A DNA stretch of 43,084 bases from Mesorhizobium sp. WSM3626 (GTDB taxonomy: Bacteria; Pseudomonadota; Alphaproteobacteria; Rhizobiales; Rhizobiaceae): the NCBI RefSeq assembly GCF_000513935.1, contig NZ_AZUY01000008.1, positions 1 through 43,084 of the forward strand, written 5' to 3'. Below are positions 6,580-14,809 of this stretch, piece after piece. Under the pieces are notes generated by a model. It saw only the letters and a list, made by a program, of their open reading frames with translations, ran no database searches and was not told the origin of the DNA. The position numbers and the translations under genes are program-made. Each line of letters starts with the position of its first letter. Position 1 is the first letter of the stretch.

Positions 6580-6596
6580 GGGGTAAGCAATGCCCC
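6580..6596 (+). promoter_or_regulatory. Inverted repeat abutting a start codon
   Basis: GGGGTA and TGCCCC are near-complementary and end at the base before the ATG at 6597. In RNA this could form a short hairpin that masks initiation. In DNA it resembles the inner half-sites of the nearby operator. Confidence 0.4.
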
Positions 6597-6887
6597 ATGA
6601 CAACGAACCCACCGGACATGAAGGTTCGCCTATCGGCTGAACTTCGGCGCAAGGTCGAAGAAGCGGCACGGCTGAACAACCGGACGCTAAACGCGGAAAT
6701 CGTCTCGCGATTGGAATGGGGTTTTGCCACTGGGGGAATGAGCCTTCACCGCCCTCAGACATCGAGCAACGATGAAAGTCTGAGGGACGAAGTTGTAGAG
6801 CTAAAATCCCAGCTTCGCGCTCTTCGGAAAGATGTCGCTGAAATTGGCAGGCGTACGCAGCATATGCTGCCGAGAGTTAAGAAGTGA
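6597..6887 (+). CDS. Arc-family ribbon-helix-helix protein with coiled-coil tail
   Basis: A 96-residue protein. Residues 7-45 hold an Arc-like fold (MKVRLSAELRRKVEEAAR, then LNNRTLNAEIVSRLEWG). Residues about 58-90 form a heptad-rich helix (SLRDEVVELKSQLRALRKDV), probably for oligomerisation. It is divergent from the small Arc-like gene and shares its operator region. The longer frame from 6417 runs through the operator and is not expected to be translated. The ribosome site is poor, in line with the hairpin described just upstream. Its stop codon lies inside the first copy of the TGAAATTGATTTCA palindrome. Confidence 0.75.
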   Translation: MTTNPPDMKVRLSAELRRKVEEAARLNNRTLNAEIVSRLEWGFATGGMSLHRPQTSSNDESLRDEVVELKSQLRALRKDVAEIGRRTQHMLPRVKK

Positions 6888-6899
6888 AATTGATTTCAC
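6884..6899. promoter_or_regulatory. Island palindrome, copy 1
   Basis: GTGAAATTGATTTCAC is a perfect 7+7 inverted repeat with a 2-base centre. It overlaps the stop of the Arc-like gene and lies 34 bases before the next start codon (6934). The same 14-base core recurs at 19232-19251 and 28663-28680. Confidence 0.6.
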
Positions 6900-6933
6900 G
6901 CTATGCTAGGCCGATAGGAAATAGGGGGAAAAA

Positions 6934-7383
6934 ATGCAGGCAGGACCATTGGACGCTGGCAAGCAGGCCGAATTGGTTGGCAAGCCTTTGCTGGCCATCG
7001 CTATCGTCGTCATCTACGGCGTCTATCGCGTGGCGCAAGAAGGCGTGCTGCCTTTCGTATGGCCGAATGGAACCATTTTGGTTGTCGGCGGCACCCTGTC
7101 CGCCGTCTGTGTTTTTGTCTATGCCCGCACCATCGAAAGCGGAGCACAGCCCAGCGCTAGGAAAGCTGTCGCCGCGTTCAGCGGCCTCATCCCCTACGCA
7201 TATTCCCTCTACGTCATCGGCTATGTGGGCATATGGTCGTTGATCCAGTTATTCACGGTCGCATTCACGATCTTTGGTTTGCTGCTCGGGCTTTTCGGTG
7301 TGTTGCTCGGATACCGCATCCTGAAGACCTTTTATGACATCACCGAAGTCGGAAACGCTCAGCTTGCTAGAAGCGGATCATAG
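6934..7383 (+). CDS. Small integral membrane protein, unknown function
   Basis: A 149-residue protein I do not recognise. About four membrane segments are visible: residues 16-35 (PLLAIAIVVIYGVYRVA), 44-65 (ILVVGGTLSAVCVFVYA), 75-100 (FSGLIPYAYSLYVIGYVG) and 102-130 (LIQLFTVAFTIFGLLLGLF). AGGGGGA precedes the ATG at a good distance. The palindrome at 6884-6899 lies in its upstream region, so it may be controlled separately from the Arc-like gene. No enzymatic motif is seen. Confidence 0.7.
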   Translation: MQAGPLDAGKQAELVGKPLLAIAIVVIYGVYRVAQEGVLPFVWPNGTILVVGGTLSAVCVFVYARTIESGAQPSARKAVAAFSGLIPYAYSLYVIGYVGIWSLIQLFTVAFTIFGLLLGLFGVLLGYRILKTFYDITEVGNAQLARSGS

Positions 7384-7463
7384 ACCGATAACTCTGTCGA
7401 GGTCGCCCGCGCTTAGACCGACAATCGGCTCACGGAAAGAGGAACGGGCGCAGCGTCAACGTC

Positions 7464-8306
7464 TCAGGCATTTTCGCCCTTTTGCTCATTGCTCCATGCG
7501 ATCAGTTCTGCGGTGACGTGTACTGGACGATGGCGATAGAGTTCCGCCAGCTTCGACATGCGATCAAGAGTTGGTTGATCAGCCCTCGGCTCCAGCCTGA
7601 AATACTCTTTGAATTTTGAACAGGCGGAGTTGAATGCGTCGAGCGTGTCTTGCGCTAGGTTCCCATTCTTAGAAATCTCAAAAGCATCAACAATACGAAA
7701 CTCCGTTTCGTTAAGTTGCCGAATTCGCTTGCCGTGCCCATCCGCGTCACTGATCGGGCTTCCGAATTCCTTGCTGATCATCTGTCGAACTTTTGCCCTT
7801 TCGTCCCACAATATCTTGGTGAGACGGTCGGTCGGAAGCTCGCAAAGGTCGAACAGAAAATAGTCGTCCATGGACTTCTTCAATGCGGAAAAGTCTATCT
7901 TCTGACCGAGCTGATCGTGCTGCTCTGCCAATTCGTCATACAGTGCCCAATGAGATTGCCACTTTGGCTTGCCACCCCAACGGCCTTCTGTGACCTTGCT
8001 CATGATAATCTCACGAGTGTAGATCGACACGACGTTCTTCAGCCGTTCAATCAAGTCGGCTGCTTCCTGCTGCTTGTCCTCCCATAGCTCGGCTTCAAAT
8101 CCCAAACCCTTGAACCGCTTGAAACGGGCAACGTTCGCGTAAATAAAGCTGAGGAAGCCAAGCCCGAAGACAACAGCCGCTTCGGTTACCTTTTCGGCAA
8201 AAATCAAATAAAAACAGGTGCTAAGAAAGGCCAATCCGACAACGACGAATAACACCCGTTCCCAGTTGACCAAGAACCACTTTCCAAAACTCTTGGTGAT
8301 TTCCAT
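7464..8306 (-). CDS. Membrane-anchored protein of unknown function
   Basis: A 280-residue protein with two membrane segments near the N-terminus (about residues 16-35, VLFVVVGLAFLSTCFYLIF, and 40-58, EAAVVFGLGFLSFIYAN). A largely helical, charged cytoplasmic part of more than 200 residues follows. GAGAGG lies 8 bases before the ATG. I find no family motif. The local sequence is AT-richer than the flanking core genes, in line with acquired DNA. It converges on the preceding gene with an 80-base gap. Confidence 0.7.
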   Translation of the reverse strand: MEITKSFGKWFLVNWERVLFVVVGLAFLSTCFYLIFAEKVTEAAVVFGLGFLSFIYANVARFKRFKGLGFEAELWEDKQQEAADLIERLKNVVSIYTREIIMSKVTEGRWGGKPKWQSHWALYDELAEQHDQLGQKIDFSALKKSMDDYFLFDLCELPTDRLTKILWDERAKVRQMISKEFGSPISDADGHGKRIRQLNETEFRIVDAFEISKNGNLAQDTLDAFNSACSKFKEYFRLEPRADQPTLDRMSKLAELYRHRPVHVTAELIAWSNEQKGENA

Positions 8307-8503
8307 TGATGAGACCTCTCCGCGGCTGCATTGGATTTAGCTACGCTGGGAGAATTTCACAAATCATCTGAGAGACCCGGTCCACTTGATCGCTGTGAGA
8401 GCACGCTGAACACGCTCGGGCCAACGCTGCTCATGCGCTGAAGATGTTGGGCCAAAGACCTCCGGAACGCTCGCCTTCTGAATATTTTGCGTTTGCCCGA
8501 TTA

Positions 8504-9031
8504 TCAAAGGTCGCCGTTGATCGCAGCAGCATTTGCTTTTCTCATCGCGGGGTCTTCCGCGGTGGAAAAGTAGACAAGGCTCTGGCGCACTGTGCCCGCA
8601 TATCGATGGAGCGTCACCGACGCTTCGTCATCTCCCCAATAGCTCTGTATTTGGTCAAACTGCGCACCACTGCCATTCTGGATAACAGACCGGTGGACCG
8701 TTGGGGCACCGAATTTTGCACTTAGCGCTTGTTCGACGTTGGCGTAGTCGTCGGAATTGAATTGAAGCAGGATACGAACGACGCGGCCAGTTTTTCCGAT
8801 GACTAGGTTCATTGCGGCTGGAGCCTGTGCGATGGTCACGCCTCCGTTGCAAACCTGCACACCATTAGCGCCTGCTCCACAATCAGCTCCGAGCTTCCGT
8901 TTAATAAATTCAGGGGTTGCGACTTCCCCAAGGACCACACCCTTGAAGTCAAACCGGTTATCTTCCCCGGCGTGAGCGACGGAAACGGTCACGACCGTTG
9001 CGAAGGCGAATGCAAACATGACCTGTTTCAT
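8504..9031 (-). CDS. Exported protein of unknown function
   Basis: A 175-residue protein with a classical signal peptide (MKQVMFAFAFATVVTVSVAHA, first 20 residues plus Ala; cleavage expected after AHA). The mature part has two Cys (DCGAGANGVQVC) that could form a disulfide, then a compact alpha/beta sequence (VIGKTGRVVRILLQF, then ALSAKFGAP). GGGGAGA sits 8 bases before the ATG at 9031, which rules out the longer frame from 9127. It is divergent from the XRE regulator gene, which may control it. The fold is probably periplasmic; no family is named. Confidence 0.7.
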   Translation of the reverse strand: MKQVMFAFAFATVVTVSVAHAGEDNRFDFKGVVLGEVATPEFIKRKLGADCGAGANGVQVCNGGVTIAQAPAAMNLVIGKTGRVVRILLQFNSDDYANVEQALSAKFGAPTVHRSVIQNGSGAQFDQIQSYWGDDEASVTLHRYAGTVRQSLVYFSTAEDPAMRKANAAAINGDL

Positions 9032-9161
9032 CGCGATAATCTCCCCATGTACGACTGCCGAAACGCCACAAAATAGTAGCCGACCTGCGGGTTTCCGCAA
9101 ATAGGTTGCAAGTCTCATGAAAATCAAGGGTTCGTGCCCCTAAAGCGAATGCCGTCCCGCC

Positions 9162-9180
9162 TCTACACCTGATGTGTGGA
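9162..9180. promoter_or_regulatory. Possible XRE operator
   Basis: TCTACAC-ctgat-GTGTGGA is an inverted repeat with six of seven matching pairs. It lies just upstream of the XRE start codon at 9188, between divergent genes. It is a candidate autoregulatory site. Confidence 0.35.
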
Positions 9181-9187
9181 GAAGCGA

Positions 9188-9526
9188 ATGGAAGACCTGC
9201 GACGGCGTTTCGGTCGATTGGTGATGACACACCGCAAGCGCGCGGGCTACACCCAAGAGCAACTGGCCGAGCGAGCCGGGGTTAGTATCGACACGATTTC
9301 GAAGATCGAGGTGGGGGCAACGGGCGCCCGGTTCCCGATGATAGAAAAGATCGCGCTGGCCCTTCAGGTCGATCCCGCCGAGCTTTTCAGCCCAGAAATC
9401 CCATCCGGGGCATTGCGACGCGGCCCGCTCCTAGAATTGACGACACGTTTGGCTGCTCTATCCGAAAATGATCTGCAATGGCTCAAAGGCGTCATCGAAG
9501 CGGCTCTGAACAACGGACCTCGTTGA
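9188..9526 (+). CDS. XRE-family transcriptional regulator
   Basis: A 112-residue Cro/C1-type DNA-binding protein. The helix-turn-helix lies at about residues 15-55 (YTQEQLAERAGVSIDTISKI, then EVGATGARFPMIEKIALAL). A short C-terminal helix region (LTTRLAALSENDLQWLKGVI) is probably for dimerisation. The ATG at 9188 has GGAG 8 bases upstream and is preferred over the in-frame GTG at 9176. It is a single-domain repressor type common on mobile elements. The likely targets are itself and the divergent exported-protein gene. Confidence 0.85.
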   Translation: MEDLRRRFGRLVMTHRKRAGYTQEQLAERAGVSIDTISKIEVGATGARFPMIEKIALALQVDPAELFSPEIPSGALRRGPLLELTTRLAALSENDLQWLKGVIEAALNNGPR

Positions 9527-9581
9527 CCAGTCGGACACCCACCGGATTTAGGGTTGCGACATTTCGCTAGGCGGCTTTCGA

Positions 9582-9992
9582 TCAGAACTTTTTACCGTTG
9601 AACTTGGCGACCACCACCTCAAACAAATCGGTTCTTTCGTCGTCGAGTGAAGCGGGGTCACTGCAAAAATCGAAGCGAGGATTAAGCATCATAAACGTAG
9701 TTCCGAGAGTGCCTCGGTCGAGTATGCCAACCAGATAATGGCCCTGATATTCTCCACCTAGCTGATAGTACACAGAAACGGCTCCAAACGATGGTGTCGC
9801 TTCGGGCTTGCCACGTTCCACTACATAGTTATCTGCCGTCCTGAGAGCGTTATTGGCAATCCACTTCCAACCATCCTTCTCGTTTGCAGCATGTCCGGGA
9901 GGGCATTCCTTCGCATTAGCTTGGGCACCTGCAACCAGGGTAATGACAACTGCGGTGGACAGGGCGGCATTCGCGGTCCCCCAACTGCCCAT
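9582..9992 (-). CDS. Small exported protein of unknown function
   Basis: A 136-residue protein from the ATG at 9992, with a signal peptide (ANAALSTAVVITLVAGAQANA in two parts: ANAALSTAVVI and TLVAGAQANA). The mature part begins with KECPPGHAANEKDGWKW and ends FEVVVAKFNGKKF. A frame from 10064 would add 24 residues and overlap the HNH gene by 23 bases. The gene follows the HNH endonuclease gene on the same strand with a 49-base gap and may be the last gene of that operon. No motif identifies a function. Confidence 0.6.
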   Translation of the reverse strand: MGSWGTANAALSTAVVITLVAGAQANAKECPPGHAANEKDGWKWIANNALRTADNYVVERGKPEATPSFGAVSVYYQLGGEYQGHYLVGILDRGTLGTTFMMLNPRFDFCSDPASLDDERTDLFEVVVAKFNGKKF

Positions 9993-10041
9993 CCGATGAG
10001 CGGCGAGGAAACGCGAAGCCCATCCAAAAATCCGGCGGCAT

Positions 10042-10965
10042 CTAGCCGAGATATCTGCTCTCATTGTGCCACACTAGCGCCTCTGCCTCCGGCTTCGCAT
10101 CTTGGATCACTGGCAATGTGATAGCTGAGCCATGCAGTTCGTAGTAGTGCCGCCCGTTTTCGAACTCTTCTCGGATGCGGCGGCTGACCTCAAAGCGGTG
10201 CTCGGGTGTGACGGTTACATAGCCTTGGTCAAAGAGGCTGTGAATGTCTCGCCGCATAAGGATGCCGTTGCTCGGGGAATGCTCCCCGCCGTCGGCGTAG
10301 GGTCGGATGTGAGCTGCTTCCAGTGCCGGTAAAGTGCGCTCTTTAGTGATTGCGCATCGTCTGCCATAGAGGTCGGTGACGACAAGACGGAAGGCTCCCT
10401 GTCCAAGGCGTGGCCGGATCAGGGCCGGTTCTCCATAGCGCGCCTGTGGTTTAGCGAACCCCGGTTCTGGTAAACGCGCGCCAATCGCATCCTGCACGGC
10501 ATCCCACAACGCCCGACCTTCCGGTTCGTCGCTGCTGTAGCCGCGAAGAGAGACGATGTTCGGAGACCACGACGCGGGCGGAGGAAACCATCGGCCTTCC
10601 GGCAGAAAGAACGGCTGGGTAAGGATGCGGCACCCGATCTCCAGCGGCCCAATAGTAGCGGTGTCCACCTTCCGATAGCGTAGGATGCGGGACCGTATTT
10701 CGGCGAGGCTTTTGACGCCGTTCGCCATTCCGAACGCCTCCCATGCGAGCGACAGGGGCATGATCGTAGAGGATGCAAAGATGCCACCACCGACGATCAT
10801 GTTGATCGGCGCGTGAAGCTTGAAAAGGAACAACTCGCCGGGTTGCAAGGCGCGGAACGACTTTGGCGAAGGCGACCAGAAGTTTACCTCCGCAAGATCG
10901 GGCTGGCGACGTAGCTGGTCGAACCAGCCGTCATCCGTAACTGCCACTACGATCCTAACGGCCAC
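10042..10965 (-). CDS. HNH endonuclease with N-terminal PUA-like region
   Basis: A 307-residue protein. The C-terminal half carries an HNH nuclease (RRCAITKERTLPALEAAHIR, PYADGGEHSPSNGILMRRDI and HSLFDQGYV are consecutive pieces), with the expected His, Asn and His. The N-terminal half (WFDQLRRQPDLAEVNFWSPS, FRALQPGELFLFKLHAP, IVGGGIF) resembles PUA/EVE-like folds that read modified bases, and is seen attached to HNH domains in restriction enzymes. The start is a GTG at 10965 with GGGGAG 6 bases before it; the longer frame from 11181 overlaps the upstream gene. It lies 28 bases after the restriction-modification gene, so the two are probably cotranscribed. Cleavage of modified foreign DNA is a plausible, untested role. 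Confidence 0.75.
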   Translation of the reverse strand: MAVRIVVAVTDDGWFDQLRRQPDLAEVNFWSPSPKSFRALQPGELFLFKLHAPINMIVGGGIFASSTIMPLSLAWEAFGMANGVKSLAEIRSRILRYRKVDTATIGPLEIGCRILTQPFFLPEGRWFPPPASWSPNIVSLRGYSSDEPEGRALWDAVQDAIGARLPEPGFAKPQARYGEPALIRPRLGQGAFRLVVTDLYGRRCAITKERTLPALEAAHIRPYADGGEHSPSNGILMRRDIHSLFDQGYVTVTPEHRFEVSRRIREEFENGRHYYELHGSAITLPVIQDAKPEAEALVWHNESRYLG

Positions 10966-10993
10966 GCTGCTCCCCTTCGCTTCCCATTCGCCA

Positions 10994-13900
10994 CTACCTC
11001 GGCAGGAAGTATCTTCGTTGCCCCTCATGTTCGCCTGTTCGGGCAAGCCCGGTCGCGACCAGCGTTTCCAGAACCTCCTCGATCCGGTCGCGACGTTTGG
11101 CGGAGTTCCTTCCATCGAACACCGTAGCAATGGCTTCGGGCGGCGTTGGGGCTGGAGCCTTGGCGAGAAGGTCGCGCACAAGCCTAATTTGCTCTAGACC
11201 GTCTGTAGGCCATTTCGGGCGGTCGGCCATATCTGGTAGTTCAATGTCGAGCGTGCCGACGTGCTCGCCTTCCAACTTCGGCGCTTTCATGCCCAGCTTC
11301 GGTATCTGGTAGTCGGGGCGTAGCCAGCGCACTACGCCGCGCTTTTCCTCCGCCGCCCGTTCCTGATTGAGCCAGACCAGCCGAACCAATAGTTCTTCTT
11401 CCGCCTGTTCCTGCGCTTCTGTCTTGTGGGGCGACGGCAGTGTTGCGCCGGGCCTACCAACCAGCGCTGGGAGAAGGTCTTCCCAGCCATAGGCGGCGAG
11501 CACTGCACGGTCGATGTCGTCATGGATTTCCTTCAACATTGAGATCAGCCCCGCCTGATGCACATCGCGCTCCGCGTCGGTCAACGGCGGTACCTCGCAG
11601 CCGTTCTCCAGCTCGCGCAGACGCTCCAGCGCGTTGTAGAGGCCGGTCATTGTGAGGAAGGGGTGCGCGGCCAAGCGCTGCTTGCGGAAGCCGTCGAGCC
11701 GTTCGCCGAGTTCACGTAGCCGCTCCTGCTGGGCGAACCGCGGATCATCGTGCGTCAACTTCGGATCGACCGCCAGTGGGAACGGGAAGGGATCGAATGT
11801 CCGCGACTTTGAGTATCGGGGATCGTTGCCCACGCCAAGCCAGCCGCCCGTCGCGATGGCCCATGCCACGTTCAACCGGGACGACAAAATAGCCAAGTGC
11901 TCCGCAGTGTCGAGACCGACGCAAACCAGCATATTATCCGGTCTGATGCTGGCGTCCAGAAACTGAAATGTTCGGTGCCGGGTGGTCTCGACGGTTACGA
12001 TATAGCGCGGCAACCCTTCCAGTGCCGGACGCAAGTCCCGTCTCGGCTCACCGAAAATCCACCAGAGGTCTCGGTAGCTAGCTCGATTGTTGTGATCTCG
12101 CTCCGGTTTCACGTTCTCCATGACGTGCTGATAGACCGCTGGAAAACGTGCGCGGACTTCTTCCACTTTCAGCGGAAACAGGTCGATGACCATGACGCCG
12201 CGCGGGCGCTGCGCTACGTCCCGCCCATTTCGATAGGGAAGGATGTGCTTTTCCAGCCCCTCAACCGTCCCAAGTCCCAGCGCCTTTGCTTGTGTGGGAG
12301 TGATGATGAAGCCCGCACCAATGGTCTGGACACCACGATAGGCTAGCACCTCGTTGCCCGCGAGATGACGCGCCGATGACAGATCAGCCCCAACCGTCAA
12401 GTCGGCTCGCACCTTGCCCTCCCGGCTCTCGAGCTGAACCTGAGGCGTGTCGGTATTCAGCCTCGCCTCCGAGACGACTTCAGCCAGAACGCCCTCCCGC
12501 TCGCCTCTCTCCGCGACTGTCATCGCAATGCGTACGGCAGCCTTGTCCGCTGCCTTCATCCATGGATGGTTCGGGACGGCGAATACCAGCGAAAGAGGCT
12601 CCTTGGCGGCCATATGGCGCTCGATGACACGGCGGGAGAAGGTCTGGGTGATGGAGTTGGTGGTGATGAAGCCGAAACGCGTCAGCGGGTTCGTCTGGCC
12701 CTTCATCGGCTTGCGCAGAAGGCGGGTCGCTGCTTCATCCCAAAAGTGCATGACGAAATCCGCGCCGCCCGAAATGTGCGGGCGTGCCGCCCAACAGGCT
12801 TCCGCGTAGCCGTCGCCAAGCTCGGCTCGCATGTCTTTGCCCCCAATGAAAGGCGGATTGCCGACGATGAACTCGACCTCTGGCCACGGAGCACGCTTAG
12901 GATTGACATAGGAATACAGCGGCAGCTGCGCGTCCGCGTCGGGGATTTCCTCGCCCGTGATCGGGTGGAGCTTCTTCGTCACGCCGTCCCAGCGCGAGAG
13001 AGGCCGTCCGCTGGCGTCGCGCAATAGCTCCTGCCGATCAAAGGCGATAACCGCATCCTGCTCCTTGATGGTGCCATAGGCATGCAGGATCGGCTCGGTT
13101 ATCGACGCGAGACCGGCGGTCTTGAGCTGCCATTTCAGGTAGCCGATCCACAGCACAAGGTCGGCGATGGGCACCGCGCGCCGGTTCAGCTCCAGCCCGT
13201 AGAACTGTCGCGGGTTGACAGTCTCACCCTCCATGGCGAACCGCGCTTGATCCTCGCCAAGATCGTCCAGCGCCTCCAGCACCTCGCCTTCGAGACGCTT
13301 CATCAATTCAAGGCTGACATAGAGGAAGTTGCCGGTGCCGCAGCCCGGGTCCAGCACCCGTGTCGTGCAGAGCTTGTGGTGGTACGCCTTGACCGCCGCT
13401 AAGGCCCCGACGTGGTCGCCCTTATCGCGCAGCTCCTTAACTTGCCCCTTAACTAGCTCCCAATCGGCGCGCAACGGTTCGATGATCGTGGGCACGACCA
13501 GACGCTCGACATAGGCGCGCGGCGTGTAATGCGCGCCTAGCTTCGACCGTTCGCGTGCATCGAGTGCACGTTCAAGAAGCGTGCCGAAGATGGCAGGCTC
13601 GACATCGGACCAGTCCTTGCCCGCAGCTATCCAGAGTTCGTTTATGTCGTCCTTGTCGAGGGGCAGTGCGGTGCGTTTCTTGAACAGCGAGCCCTTGAAC
13701 TTCTTCAAGGTGGCGTTGAGGTGCGGCGCGTAGCCGCCGCCATCCATCACACCCCATAGGCTTTCCAGCGCGGCCACAAAGTGCTCGGGCGTATCCTTCA
13801 TCTGACCCAGCAGCTTTTGAAAACCCTTCTCCGGGATGAGCTTCACGTCCTCCGCGAACATTGTGAATAGGCAGCGCATGAGGAACTCCGCGACATCCTT

Positions 13901-14626
13901 CGCGTCGTGCTTACCCTCAAGCCGCTTGGCGATCTTGGCCAACCGTTCCGCTATGTCGCGCGTGACCTCGGCTGATATGCGGGTGGGGTCGAGTGACAGC
14001 GGATCGGTCCAAATCGCTCGCAGCCGCGCCTGAACTTTCCAGTCGCGAAGATCGTCCATGCCGATGCGGAAAGTCTGACGGTCGGGAAAATGGGCATAGT
14101 TTTTCCCCTGACCGGAGAAGTCAGCGAAAACCTCGATTGTGTGACCGACATCTACCACCAACAGGAATGGCGGATAGCCATGCTCGATGGGCAGAGCGCG
14201 GGCATAGTCCTCGGCCTGCTTGCGGGCAGCCAGCATCACCACATCCCAGCCACGCGTGCCGCGTTTGGCCTGACCGGGCTTGCGCTGGGTTGCGTCTTCC
14301 GGGATCAGCAGAAGCTGGCTGGGATCGAACCTCGCACCCTGACGCTTGCCGGATTGCTTGGCTTCGAGAATGAAACATCCTCGTCGGTAGCAATCGATCC
14401 GCCCCGCTGAGCGCGTCCCATCGGGATGCTTGAAGTCCACCCGGCGCTCGAAGACGTAGTCGTTTAGTTGGTTCTGTTCCTGCGCCATGGCGGGGCGCGG
14501 CAGGTTAAGCGCTATGCATAGGCGCTCGATGAAAAGCTGATAATTGGCCAGCTCAGACCCACCAGAGGCACGCGCCTCAGCGATCAGAGCTTCAAGTTTT
14601 TCGGTGTCGATCTGAATTTCCCCCAT
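10994..14626 (-). CDS. Type IIL restriction-modification enzyme (MmeI-like)
   Basis: A 1210-residue single-chain restriction enzyme and adenine methyltransferase. N-terminal PD-(D/E)XK nuclease: Asp78-x9-Glu88-Ala-Lys90, the same spacing as in MmeI. A helical linker follows. The gamma-class methyltransferase has motif X GAHYTPRAYVERLVVPT (364-380), motif I LDPGCGTGNF (425-434) and motif IV VGNPPF (588-593). The target-recognition domain should lie at about 760-960, and the tail is small and winged-helix-like. Such enzymes methylate one strand of their site and cut about 20 bases away in unmethylated DNA. The frame looks intact, so an active system is likely. Divergent from the DUF262 gene; upstream of HNH. 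Confidence 0.88.
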   Translation of the reverse strand: MGEIQIDTEKLEALIAEARASGGSELANYQLFIERLCIALNLPRPAMAQEQNQLNDYVFERRVDFKHPDGTRSAGRIDCYRRGCFILEAKQSGKRQGARFDPSQLLLIPEDATQRKPGQAKRGTRGWDVVMLAARKQAEDYARALPIEHGYPPFLLVVDVGHTIEVFADFSGQGKNYAHFPDRQTFRIGMDDLRDWKVQARLRAIWTDPLSLDPTRISAEVTRDIAERLAKIAKRLEGKHDAKDVAEFLMRCLFTMFAEDVKLIPEKGFQKLLGQMKDTPEHFVAALESLWGVMDGGGYAPHLNATLKKFKGSLFKKRTALPLDKDDINELWIAAGKDWSDVEPAIFGTLLERALDARERSKLGAHYTPRAYVERLVVPTIIEPLRADWELVKGQVKELRDKGDHVGALAAVKAYHHKLCTTRVLDPGCGTGNFLYVSLELMKRLEGEVLEALDDLGEDQARFAMEGETVNPRQFYGLELNRRAVPIADLVLWIGYLKWQLKTAGLASITEPILHAYGTIKEQDAVIAFDRQELLRDASGRPLSRWDGVTKKLHPITGEEIPDADAQLPLYSYVNPKRAPWPEVEFIVGNPPFIGGKDMRAELGDGYAEACWAARPHISGGADFVMHFWDEAATRLLRKPMKGQTNPLTRFGFITTNSITQTFSRRVIERHMAAKEPLSLVFAVPNHPWMKAADKAAVRIAMTVAERGEREGVLAEVVSEARLNTDTPQVQLESREGKVRADLTVGADLSSARHLAGNEVLAYRGVQTIGAGFIITPTQAKALGLGTVEGLEKHILPYRNGRDVAQRPRGVMVIDLFPLKVEEVRARFPAVYQHVMENVKPERDHNNRASYRDLWWIFGEPRRDLRPALEGLPRYIVTVETTRHRTFQFLDASIRPDNMLVCVGLDTAEHLAILSSRLNVAWAIATGGWLGVGNDPRYSKSRTFDPFPFPLAVDPKLTHDDPRFAQQERLRELGERLDGFRKQRLAAHPFLTMTGLYNALERLRELENGCEVPPLTDAERDVHQAGLISMLKEIHDDIDRAVLAAYGWEDLLPALVGRPGATLPSPHKTEAQEQAEEELLVRLVWLNQERAAEEKRGVVRWLRPDYQIPKLGMKAPKLEGEHVGTLDIELPDMADRPKWPTDGLEQIRLVRDLLAKAPAPTPPEAIATVFDGRNSAKRRDRIEEVLETLVATGLARTGEHEGQRRYFLPR

Positions 14627-14809
14627 GACGGCAAACTACCCGCCGCGATCTGTAAATGGCAATGCAAAAGACTGAACATGTCGAAATGCGGGGACTGGGG
14701 GCTGTGATTGGTTTCAGCGTCTGTTTCTGACCAAATCGACGTAACGAAAAATACTGTTGTGCTAACAAGATCGGCATGGCGTTGCTGTATGCTGAATGTT
14801 ACCTCTCGG

